Assembly: GCF_947169445.1 (NCBI RefSeq)
Contig: NZ_CAMVPU010000085.1
Coordinates: forward strand, 1 to 11,303
Source of the DNA: an uncultured Butyrivibrio sp.
Lineage (GTDB): Bacteria; Bacillota; Clostridia; Lachnospirales; Lachnospiraceae
Length of the DNA stretch: 11,303 nucleotides
Direction of reading: 5' to 3'
Under the pieces are notes generated by a model. That model made no database searches and was not told the origin of the DNA. It saw nothing but the letters and a program-made list of their open reading frames with translations. Below, one piece after another: positions 5,668 through 11,303 of this stretch. Positions within the stretch are counted from its first letter, which is position 1, and every line of letters begins with the position of its first letter. Made by a program: the position numbers and the translations under genes.

Positions 5668-6537
5668 TCACCTATACTGCTGCCCTCTGAGATTATCTAT
5701 GAATCTTAACATGTTCTTTTCCGTCTCTTCAGGATATGAGTATCCGCAGCGCTCTGCTACTGCGCTTCCAGACTTTTGCCACAGCAACTGTGCTGCATTA
5801 AAGGCTTCCCAGATCTGATCATAGTCAGCGTTTGGATAGGTCTTCTTATATAGTGCAAAAAGATCTTTATCTAATAGTTTTTCCATGTTGCAGTCGAGAA
5901 TGCCCATATCTACTGCCTTTCCCGACTGCAGATATATATGCCAGCGGAGCATCCTGTTAAGAAGATCTCTGACAGCTACGTTTAAATAAAACATCGCAGC
6001 AGGAAGCTCTTTTCGCAGAGTATACTCAGCAAAGGTTTTCATCACCCACCAGAACTCGTTGCAGATATTAACAAATACCTCTTCCGAGGGTGTTTCCTCA
6101 AATATAGTCTGGGTCTCCTCAAGACGCTCTATATCCGGAAGGATACCATCTTTATCCAGAAGCTTTTGATAGGTTTCCCCTTCCCATACGTTTTCATGGA
6201 CATTTTCTCTATTGAACTTGCTAAGGAACGCGTCTTTGTCCATGACATTTATCACCAGCGTGATCCCATCCTCAAGCACCATGAGGTGGGCCTTAGTACC
6301 TGGAAACATCTCCGGATGGTTCTTATCGCCTCTGTACAACAGTACTCTTTTTCCAAAGCAGATCTCAAAAATACCGTCATCGCTGTATTTTTCTACGTCA
6401 TCCACGATGAAGCAGAACTGATATGAATGCAGATACTCCTTAACAAGGAACAGCTCTGTTCTGATGACAGCTCTGACAGAATCGTCGGTCTTAGCAACCT
6501 CTATGACATTATCTATTATTTCTTTTTCAGTTCGCAT
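5668..6537 (-). CDS. Aminoglycoside 6-adenylyltransferase homologue, apparently catalytically degenerate
   Basis: This 289-residue protein aligns by eye over its whole length with ANT(6)/AadE proteins. The N-terminus (MRTEKEIIDNVIEVAKTDDSVRAV) and C-terminal helical domain (CNEFWWVMKTF, LRKELPAAMFYLNVAVRDLL, then QIWEAF and VAERCGYSYPEE) are family-like. The active-site signature is not. Where AadE has a Gly-Ser-Arg loop and an Asp-Tyr-Asp metal motif, this protein reads RTELFLVKEYLHSYQFCFIVDD. The later Asp before TLLPLEE is also not preserved (EDGITLVINV). It is therefore unlikely to adenylylate streptomycin and may be a sensor, scaffold or repurposed enzyme. AAAGGTG 6 bases before the ATG at 6537 is a fair ribosome binding site. 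It lies between the DUF4143 ATPase and the amidohydrolase in one apparent operon. It should not be called a resistance gene. Confidence 0.85.
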   Translation of the reverse strand: MRTEKEIIDNVIEVAKTDDSVRAVIRTELFLVKEYLHSYQFCFIVDDVEKYSDDGIFEICFGKRVLLYRGDKNHPEMFPGTKAHLMVLEDGITLVINVMDKDAFLSKFNRENVHENVWEGETYQKLLDKDGILPDIERLEETQTIFEETPSEEVFVNICNEFWWVMKTFAEYTLRKELPAAMFYLNVAVRDLLNRMLRWHIYLQSGKAVDMGILDCNMEKLLDKDLFALYKKTYPNADYDQIWEAFNAAQLLWQKSGSAVAERCGYSYPEETEKNMLRFIDNLRGQQYR

Positions 6538-6583
6538 TTAGCACCTTTCTGATTTTGGTGTAATCATACTCCCCGGATATACA

Positions 6584-7891
6584 TTACTTTATAAATCTTA
6601 GCAAAAAGTCTGCAATCCCTATAACCGTATATCCATGCTCATCTCTGGTTTCGTTAACAGGCCTATTGATCACCAACACCTTCTGAACCTGATCATTCAG
6701 CATGATATATGGCCTTAACTCTCTTGCCTTTGTATCAGCATTTGATATGTCCGCGGTTACTTGGATATAGTATGATCTCACTCCCTTTGTGGCGTAAAAA
6801 TCTACTTCATTAGTTTTTCTAACAGACTTTCCCTTTTTATCTTTTTCAACAGAATCAAAAGCTCCAACGTTTACAGTATAGCCATTATAACAAAGCTCAT
6901 TATAAACGATGTTTTCCAGCATCTGTCCCTCATCAGGAAAAGCAAAATTAAGCCTGGCATTTCGAAGTCCCGTGTCGCAAAAATAATACTTTCTTAATGC
7001 TCCAACCTCTTTCCTACCCTTAAGATCATATCGTGACGCTTCTCGGAGCAAAAAGGCATCCTTAAAGTATGCTATGTAGTTTTCCACAGTCGTTCTGTTT
7101 ATTTTTTCATGTCGTACGCTCACGAATGTATTTGCAATCTTATCAGCGTTTAGCAATGAACCCGTTGATGAACTGATTATGTTGCATAGTTCATCCAATG
7201 CTTCGCTCTTTTTTAGATGATTTCGCTCCACAATATCACTGAAATATGTAGTCTGAAAAAGGTTCTTAAGATATTCTTTTCTTTCTTCATCGCTCTTTAA
7301 AACAGCAAGAGGCATTCCTCCATACTGTATATATGAATAAATCGCATCTGTTGCTGATCCTCCTACATACTCAAAGTATTCTTCAAAGGATAACGGTGCC
7401 AACGCAATATTAGTTGCTTTGTCTCTAAATTCCGTAACAATATCGGAAGATAGCATTTTTGAATTAGATCCTGTAACATACAAATCTATGTTCTTTTCCC
7501 TTGATAATCCCAAGACAACGTCTACAAAAGATATTGTTTCTTCGGTATCTTCACCAGCCAGGACATGCTTTCCTTCTGTAAGCACCGGATTCATTATCTT
7601 ATATACCTTTTGGATCTCATCAATAAAGACAAAATAGTCACCATCACCCTTACAATAATTCCGAACATATTCACCAAGTTCTATGGGATCACGATATTTG
7701 CTATTCCTATCATCGTCCAACTCCATAACAAGGATGTTCTTTTCCTGAACACCATTATTTATCAGGTATTCTCTATATATTTCTTTTAGCAAAAATGATT
7801 TCCCACATCGCCTTATGCCGGTAATAATCTTAGGGAAACCATTTTTTTGTGCATTTATAAGTTGGTTTAGGTATTTATCTCTCTTTATCAT
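6584..7891 (-). CDS. AAA ATPase with C-terminal DUF4143 domain
   Basis: This 435-residue protein has the standard AAA_14-DUF4143 layout. Walker A is GIRRCGKS (residues 25-32), Walker B is YFVFIDE (86-92), and a sensor-like strand DLYVTGSNSKML follows near 140. A winged-helix-like middle (about 240-300) contains TTVENYIAYFKDAFLL and the conserved KYYFCDTGLRNA. The C-terminal part has a nuclease-fold-like NEVDFY...YYIQVTAD pattern (Asp364, Gln377), with Gln-Val-Thr where a catalytic E-x-K would be expected. The family is very common in anaerobe and archaeal genomes, but its function is still unclear. AGGAG sits close before the ATG at 7891. The promoter region holds two identical palindromes, and the winged-helix part makes self-regulation conceivable. 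It is the first gene of a three-gene block. Confidence 0.93.
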   Translation of the reverse strand: MIKRDKYLNQLINAQKNGFPKIITGIRRCGKSFLLKEIYREYLINNGVQEKNILVMELDDDRNSKYRDPIELGEYVRNYCKGDGDYFVFIDEIQKVYKIMNPVLTEGKHVLAGEDTEETISFVDVVLGLSREKNIDLYVTGSNSKMLSSDIVTEFRDKATNIALAPLSFEEYFEYVGGSATDAIYSYIQYGGMPLAVLKSDEERKEYLKNLFQTTYFSDIVERNHLKKSEALDELCNIISSSTGSLLNADKIANTFVSVRHEKINRTTVENYIAYFKDAFLLREASRYDLKGRKEVGALRKYYFCDTGLRNARLNFAFPDEGQMLENIVYNELCYNGYTVNVGAFDSVEKDKKGKSVRKTNEVDFYATKGVRSYYIQVTADISNADTKARELRPYIMLNDQVQKVLVINRPVNETRDEHGYTVIGIADFLLRFIK

Positions 7892-7905
7892 GTAATCTCC
7901 TAAAT

Positions 7906-7919
7906 TGTAGAATTCTACA
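7906..7919. promoter_or_regulatory. Proximal 14-bp palindromic operator candidate
   Basis: TGTAGAATTCTACA is a perfect 14-bp palindrome, followed on the plus strand by a T-run. It lies in the predicted 5' leader of the ATPase gene, just upstream of the ribosome binding site. An identical copy is centred 65 bp away at 7971-7984. Binding here would block transcription or initiation. Confidence 0.75.
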
Positions 7920-7934
7920 TTTTTTTATATTAGT

Positions 7935-7964
7935 ATTTTATCATTACCTCCGATTCTAAATCAA
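7935..7964 (-). promoter_or_regulatory. Promoter of the ATPase operon, extended -10 type
   Basis: On the minus strand TTGATT (7964-7959), an 18-bp spacer and TAAAAT (7940-7935), preceded by TGA (7943-7941), form an extended -10 promoter. The predicted start near 7928 puts one palindrome just upstream of the -35 and the other in the early leader, so the core promoter is bracketed by the two sites. Confidence 0.6.
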
Positions 7965-7970
7965 TAAATC

Positions 7971-7984
7971 TGTAGAATTCTACA
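7971..7984. promoter_or_regulatory. Distal 14-bp palindromic operator candidate
   Basis: This is a second exact copy of TGTAGAATTCTACA, again followed on the plus strand by ATTTTTT-like sequence as in the proximal copy (TTTTTT at 7985-7990), so the shared unit is 20 bp. It ends 6 bp upstream of the -35 element of the ATPase promoter. Confidence 0.75.
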
Positions 7985-7998
7985 TTTTTTGACATTTA

Positions 7999-8070
7999 TT
8001 ATTCCTTATCTTTAAGTAGCTTATCCAGTTCGCAAAGAGGCTTTTCTTTCATCTCCTCAAGTTCTTCGCG
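7999..8070 (-). pseudogene. 23-codon open frame, possible frameshifted C-terminus of the kinase-like gene
   Basis: Past the kinase frame, a +1 frame stays open from 8070 to a TAA at 7999-8001. It encodes REELEEMKEKPLCELDKLLK and three further residues. It overlaps the last codons of the kinase gene (TTGACGCGAAGAACTTGA). Removing one base there would join the two frames and lengthen the kinase to about 195 residues. The composition is charged, helical and plausibly coding. An internal ATG (8052) sits too close to its GAGGAG to be a good independent start. Chance cannot be excluded for so short a frame. Confidence 0.4.
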
Positions 8071-8590
8071 TCAATAAGTTATTTATAGCTTGCTCATAAT
8101 CCGACTCAATGAGTATCACTTCTTCTCCTGCGGCTTTAAAACCATTGATAACCTGCTTGTTATCAGCCTTGAGAGTTATAGCCGTGCAGTACGAATCATC
8201 AATCCTTGATTCAATATCTGAGGCATGCGCCTTAATATCAGAAAAATGGGCGTCTATGTAATCATCTGTCAAGGCAAGACAAATAAAACGGATATCTTCA
8301 AGGTATTCCTTACTAAAATCCTGTCTCCAGCCAAAAGGTACGTAGCAGCCTTCCACAATAAGATTCTGCCTGTTCTCTATTGCTGTCTTGACCATCTCCC
8401 GAACTATGGGCCACAGATAATCTGTAAGAACAGCGTCTGAATCTTCAGCAGTCAGCTTGGTATTACCACTTCTGATCAGCCCCATTTTGATATGGTCGAT
8501 AGACACATATGGATATTTATATTTTTCAAGCATCTTCTGGGCAAGAGCCGTTTTCCCGGTGTGAGATGCTCCTGTTATCAATATGACCAT
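8057..8590 (-). CDS. P-loop NTPase, small-molecule-kinase-like
   Basis: This 177-residue protein carries Walker A as GASHTGKT (residues 7-14) after MVILIT. It continues with a nucleoside-kinase-like layout: YPYVSIDHIKMGLIRSG, TDYLWPIVREMVKTAIENRQNLIVEGCYVPFGW and a lid-like, charged DDYIDAHFSDIKAHASDIE. The fold resembles AAA_33/zeta-toxin/2-phosphoglycerate-kinase P-loop proteins that phosphorylate small molecules or nucleotides; the substrate is unknown. Its ATG overlaps the end of the deaminase gene by 13 bp, with GAGG upstream, so translation is probably coupled. The tail NNLLTRRT ends abruptly where another frame stays open for 23 codons, so the C-terminus may be altered by a frameshift. 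No toxin partner or antitoxin is recognisable beside it. Confidence 0.88.
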   Translation of the reverse strand: MVILITGASHTGKTALAQKMLEKYKYPYVSIDHIKMGLIRSGNTKLTAEDSDAVLTDYLWPIVREMVKTAIENRQNLIVEGCYVPFGWRQDFSKEYLEDIRFICLALTDDYIDAHFSDIKAHASDIESRIDDSYCTAITLKADNKQVINGFKAAGEEVILIESDYEQAINNLLTRRT

Positions 8591-9534
8591 TGCTTATTCC
8601 TCATCTTAAGTCCATTCTTACGTATATTGTCCAACTCCTCAGGCGTCAGGCAGCCAGACTGATATAAACGAAGATATTCCTTGGAAACATCCGAATCGAA
8701 AATCAAGACATCATCAGAACCAATAGTTACGTCTACACCGTTTCGATAAAGTTCCGCAATAGGGTGTGACTTCAGATCTTTTACCCTTCCCAGGAGATAG
8801 TTACTGGAAGGAGTAATGTTCAGTCTGATGTGATTGTCTGCGAGGAAGCGAATCACAGAGGGATCCTCTACAGCTGCAATGCCATGCTGAACCTCATCCA
8901 ATTCCAGACATTCTACTGCACGTCTTACATCATCTGCAGTTCCCCACTCACCTACATGGGCCTTTAACCTAAGTCCTTCGGCTTTTGCGCGTCGATAGAT
9001 AGATTTGAAATTCTCTATTGGCTGAGCAAGCTCATCCCCATAAAGGTCAATTGAGTAAAACGCTTTGCATCCCCAAAAATGTGATAAACATTCCTCAAGA
9101 TATGCTATGTCGCAATGCCTTGACATTCCTATCTGGAGCCGCAGCTCAATCTCAGGAGCAATTTCCTTGTGTGCAGTTTCAAACGCCTCCACGAGCTCTT
9201 CTATATTTCCATGGAAGAACTCTCCAAGACCCCAGACATCTTCGCCAATTTCCAGAATAGTAACTCCATCCTCTTTTGCCTGAGCAAAGGTTGCCTTAAT
9301 AAGCATTCTACGGCCTTCAGGCGAGTTGAAATAATCTCCTATATTCTGAGCATTCCAGGCATGCATTTCATCCATGGAATGGAGTGGCTGCGTAATTGGC
9401 TGAATATCTCTTCCGGTATGCTCTTTCAAAAAACTTCTGTTCCCGCCCAGCACAAAATGATTGTGCAGGTCTGCCTTGGGACATTTACGTATATCCGCAA
9501 GGCTACCCTGCTTGAGTGCATCTATGAATTCCAT
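8578..9534 (-). CDS. Adenosine-deaminase-family protein
   Basis: This 318-residue TIM-barrel protein has the zinc and catalytic residues of the adenosine deaminase family in order: His24 and His26 in ADLHNHF, then KAHVGEWG (His and the catalytic Glu). These are followed by VQHGIAAV (catalytic His), ITPSSNYLLG, and GSDDVLIF (zinc and substrate Asp pair). It should hydrolytically deaminate an adenosine-like or related purine/aminated substrate in the cytoplasm. The HNHFVLGG start differs from the canonical H-x-H-LDGA, so a substrate other than adenosine is possible. The frame is open further upstream (to 9591), but the ATG at 9534, preceded by AGGAG, is clearly the start; the family match also begins there. 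A 45-residue ORF lies 28 bp upstream and a kinase-like gene overlaps its end. Confidence 0.9.
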   Translation of the reverse strand: MEFIDALKQGSLADIRKCPKADLHNHFVLGGNRSFLKEHTGRDIQPITQPLHSMDEMHAWNAQNIGDYFNSPEGRRMLIKATFAQAKEDGVTILEIGEDVWGLGEFFHGNIEELVEAFETAHKEIAPEIELRLQIGMSRHCDIAYLEECLSHFWGCKAFYSIDLYGDELAQPIENFKSIYRRAKAEGLRLKAHVGEWGTADDVRRAVECLELDEVQHGIAAVEDPSVIRFLADNHIRLNITPSSNYLLGRVKDLKSHPIAELYRNGVDVTIGSDDVLIFDSDVSKEYLRLYQSGCLTPEELDNIRKNGLKMRNKQWSY

Positions 9535-9562
9535 TTTTTCTCCTAATCGGTTATTCTCTGTT

Positions 9563-9700
9563 TTAGTTTCCGGGATAACTGATCTCATCAAGGCTCATCC
9601 ACAGCGCTTCCTTGAGTGGATTATCCAAGCCTTCAAATTCCGGATCATAACCTGTTGTAGCCTCTGCTCTCTCTTCGTTTGATTGTTTCTTTTTATCCAC
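9563..9700 (-). CDS. Small 45-residue hypothetical protein (GTG start)
   Basis: A GTG at 9700 is preceded by GGAGGGGG, a very strong ribosome binding site, and opens a 45-codon frame ending with TAA at 9563. The product begins MDKKKQSNEERAEATTGYD and continues PEFEGLDNPLKEALWMSLD, ending in EISYPGN. It is hydrophilic, acidic in its second half and has no membrane span or cysteines. It lies 28 bp before the deaminase gene and is probably co-transcribed with it. The family is not recognised. It could be an interaction peptide or small regulator of the deaminase/kinase pair. The start codon, ribosome binding site and codon use favour a real gene. Confidence 0.7.
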   Translation of the reverse strand: MDKKKQSNEERAEATTGYDPEFEGLDNPLKEALWMSLDEISYPGN

Positions 9701-9749
9701 TATCGTCCCCCTCCAGAAACGCTGATGTTTACTGTATCCTCTTGATGAT

Positions 9750-9755
9750 ACTATA
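9750..9755 (-). promoter_or_regulatory. Candidate -10 for the deaminase operon
   Basis: TATAGT on the minus strand (9755-9750) lies just after the terminator at 9767-9791 and about 50 bp before the GTG at 9700. No convincing -35 is found at the proper distance, so this is tentative. A new promoter is expected here because the upstream transcript should end at the terminator. Confidence 0.35.
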
Positions 9756-9766
9756 TCTAAATGCAG

Positions 9767-9791
9767 AAAAAAGAGAGTTCAGAACTCTCTT
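9767..9791 (-). terminator. Rho-independent terminator after the 20-codon ORF
   Basis: AAGAGAGTT (9791-9783 on the minus strand) pairs perfectly over 9 bp with AACTCTCTT (9779-9771) around a 3-base loop. A T-run (six T at 9772-9767, partly in the stem) follows. It begins 12 bp after the stop of the small ORF at 9804-9866. The stem is AT-rich, but the geometry is typical. Confidence 0.8.
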
Positions 9792-9803
9792 CTTTCAATA
9801 AAG

Positions 9804-9866
9804 TCAAACCGCCTTTTCATTGTCCTTTGCTTCCTTTTCTGTATGAACCTCCCGATATCTGGCCAT
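9804..9866 (-). CDS. 20-residue micro-ORF with ideal ribosome binding site
   Basis: AAAGGAGG lies about 8 bases before an ATG at 9866, opening a 20-codon frame that ends in TGA at 9804 and encodes MARYREVHTEKEAKDNEKAV. The peptide is very charged, with no hydrophobic stretch, so it is not a type I toxin or signal peptide. It follows the metallopeptidase gene by 49 bp and is directly followed by a terminator, as a final gene of that transcript would be. No homologue is recognised. The perfect ribosome binding site argues for translation. Alternatives are a leader peptide, or the start of a gene truncated by an early stop. Confidence 0.55.
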   Translation of the reverse strand: MARYREVHTEKEAKDNEKAV

Positions 9867-9915
9867 TTTGTAATCCTCCTTTATCTGACCCTGAAAAAAT
9901 AGAATACTTCAAACT

Positions 9916-11303
9916 TTACTCCTCTAAAAAGTGCATATACATTTTGTTGTCTATATAGTTTCGGATGTATTCGTCTGAAGTCACTCCAAAATCTTCCTCA
10001 AAGGAACCCGAGGATTCAACAAGGCTATCAAGGCCATACTTTGCGATAAGGTCTTCTGTGATAACCATGGCTGCTTGGTAGGTAAGGTCAAATCCAAGGT
10101 CATCCATTTTTTCCATGTTACCGGCTATGTCGTATACGTCTCTTATTGTTTTTATATACTTCAGATTCTCACGGGTTTCCGTTCCAAAGAAAGACAGATC
10201 GGTAAGACCATTTGCATATTCATAGCAGGTATACTGATTATTCTGATCCTTATCTTTTTCTCTCAATTTCTGATAGTAATCTACTATTGTCAATTCATAT
10301 TCTACGGCTCCATCCTGTTCCATTTTTGCCATGGATTCATCATCTATAATGCCTTCTTCATACCATTTCTGGAAGGAGTCACCAAACATGTTATGACCAC
10401 TCACATAGGCCTCCTCATAGTCCCTGCTGTAGTATACTGCCAGCCCTTCAGCAATCCAGCCTTCCTTAAAGGAATAGTTTAACGTATGATGGATATACTC
10501 ATGAACGAAAGCACTTGGCTGAAGTAGTCTTATTACTCCATCTCTATATGTAGATAATTCGCCCTCGTCTGTCAGAGTAATCTGGACACTTTTGCGAAAG
10601 CTTTCTTCAGTATAAATGTCTGATTCTGCTGCGATTCTTTTACACAGATTTTGGATTCCCTCCTCCGCCTCGTACAGAAGACAGTAAACATCATCCACAG
10701 TTTTCAGCCACTCAACCTCTGTTATATCCCAGATGTTTCCGGCGCACTTAACAGTGGCGCCTGTTTGGCTTTTAACGGCTGTGGCAGCTTCTACTAATTC
10801 ATCTATCTCATCGAATCTGAAATTGCCTGTGGATCCAAGATCTGCGAGCCATTCACCTCTGTGATCATTTACGGAAAAGTCGTTAAATGAGTATTTATCC
10901 AGAGCGTATCTAGTCAGGTAATATGCGCAGTCTCTGGACATTTGCAGGTCACTTTCTTCTGAAAATTCCTCAAAAAAGTATAAAGCGAAAAGAGGAAGTG
11001 TTTTCTCTTCTCTTTTATCAAGGTATTCTTTTACCTGATCCTCTGTATTAACAGGTGTATAGCCAAATGCATATTCTGTCAGGCCCACCGTTTTCCAGTA
11101 TGGTAAGTCTGTGCACTTATCAGTGAATATTTCATTAAAATTGTCATCACTGATCTCCTTCTCAGTAAAGTTGACACGACCATCTTTTTTTACATGTTCT
11201 GTAGCAGGACCAATCGCGAACTCAGTGTCTGTAAGGGGGACAATTTCAGATAATCTCTGCCATGCATCCTTAACTTTATTAACGGATTCTTCAGTCACAT
11301 CCT
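9916..11303 (-). CDS. Gluzincin-type metallopeptidase, 5' end outside the window
   Basis: At least 461 codons are open to the window edge; the GTG at 11298 is preceded in frame by GAT and has no visible start context, so the true N-terminus (perhaps with a signal peptide) probably lies beyond 11303. Numbering from that GTG, HEYIHH gives the zinc motif HExxH at residues 266-270. The third ligand is probably Glu284 in EGWIAEGLAVYY, the pattern of MA-clan peptidases such as the peptidase_MA-like domains. The rest is acidic, rich in Tyr and Glu, and unlike any family I can name. It is likely an extracellular or lipoprotein protease or a peptidase-fold binding protein. A spacer of 49 bp leads to the 20-codon ORF, probably in the same transcript. 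Confidence 0.85.
   Translation of the reverse strand, partial: DVTEESVNKVKDAWQRLSEIVPLTDTEFAIGPATEHVKKDGRVNFTEKEISDDNFNEIFTDKCTDLPYWKTVGLTEYAFGYTPVNTEDQVKEYLDKREEKTLPLFALYFFEEFSEESDLQMSRDCAYYLTRYALDKYSFNDFSVNDHRGEWLADLGSTGNFRFDEIDELVEAATAVKSQTGATVKCAGNIWDITEVEWLKTVDDVYCLLYEAEEGIQNLCKRIAAESDIYTEESFRKSVQITLTDEGELSTYRDGVIRLLQPSAFVHEYIHHTLNYSFKEGWIAEGLAVYYSRDYEEAYVSGHNMFGDSFQKWYEEGIIDDESMAKMEQDGAVEYELTIVDYYQKLREKDKDQNNQYTCYEYANGLTDLSFFGTETRENLKYIKTIRDVYDIAGNMEKMDDLGFDLTYQAAMVITEDLIAKYGLDSLVESSGSFEEDFGVTSDEYIRNYIDNKMYMHFLEE

Noticed and set aside
5668..6537. A functional streptomycin-resistance gene aadE
   Set aside because: The Gly-Ser-Arg and Asp-x-Asp active-site motifs are absent, so only homology can be claimed.
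6538..6583. A short ORF (MITPKSERC) and a possible promoter in the gap before the adenylyltransferase-like gene
   Set aside because: The ribosome binding site is too close to the ATG, the frame has nine codons, and no paired -35/-10 elements are seen.
7906..7990. The palindromes followed by T-runs read as plus-strand intrinsic terminators
   Set aside because: The stem would be 5 bp with an AATT loop, and no plus-strand gene precedes them; two identical copies around a minus-strand promoter fit operators better.
8057..8590. Zeta-type toxin of a toxin-antitoxin pair
   Set aside because: There is no recognisable epsilon-like antitoxin, and it is coupled to a metabolic deaminase; only the P-loop kinase fold can be supported.
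9535..9591. Upstream extension of the deaminase frame to 9591
   Set aside because: It overlaps the 45-residue ORF and has no ribosome binding site; the ATG at 9534 has AGGAG at the right distance.
1..11303. CRISPR arrays, insertion sequences, integrases, tRNA or rRNA genes
   Set aside because: No repeat-spacer pattern, terminal inverted repeats, transposase motifs or cloverleaf sequences were noticed.

Overview
The window looks like a chromosomal accessory stretch from an anaerobic low-to-mid-GC Firmicute, most likely a Lachnospiraceae/Clostridia member (Butyrivibrio- or Roseburia-like). This rests on strong GGAGG-type Shine-Dalgarno sites, frequent TTG/GTG starts, moderately AT-rich DNA and the protein families present (DUF4143 ATPase, LytTR-type leader, TM2-like and LiaF-like membrane proteins). 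The genus is inference. Every convincing gene lies on the minus strand, so the window reads from right to left as five transcription blocks.

Block 1 (11303 to about 9767): a gluzincin metallopeptidase whose 5' end lies outside the window, then a 20-codon ORF with an ideal ribosome binding site, closed by a Rho-independent terminator. Block 2 (about 9755 to 8057): a 45-residue GTG-start protein, an adenosine-deaminase-like enzyme and an overlapping P-loop kinase-like protein. A 23-codon open frame past the kinase stop suggests a possible C-terminal frameshift. Block 3 (about 7984 to 4593): a DUF4143 AAA ATPase, an aminoglycoside 6-adenylyltransferase homologue that appears to have lost its catalytic carboxylates, and an amidohydrolase. 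Its promoter is bracketed by two identical 14-bp palindromes. Block 4 (about 4569 to 2249): a small membrane protein with a LytTR-like N-terminal leader, an ECF sigma factor, a single-span anti-sigma-like protein, a TM2-like membrane protein and a LiaF-like membrane protein, tightly packed or overlapping and ended by a strong terminator. Block 5 (about 2265 to 140): a SAM methyltransferase, an MBL-fold hydrolase and a streptothricin-acetyltransferase-like GNAT, expressed from a promoter whose -35 element lies inside the preceding terminator.

Together this is a mosaic of small-molecule-modifying enzymes (acetyl-, methyl- and nucleotidyltransferase-like, two metal hydrolases, one deaminase) around a self-contained envelope-stress sigma operon. 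No transposase, integrase, CRISPR array, tRNA or rRNA was seen. No stretch over 300 bases lacks a gene. The most unusual items are the paired palindromes, the degenerate adenylyltransferase, the LytTR-leader/membrane chimera heading the sigma operon, and two very small ORFs with convincing ribosome binding sites.
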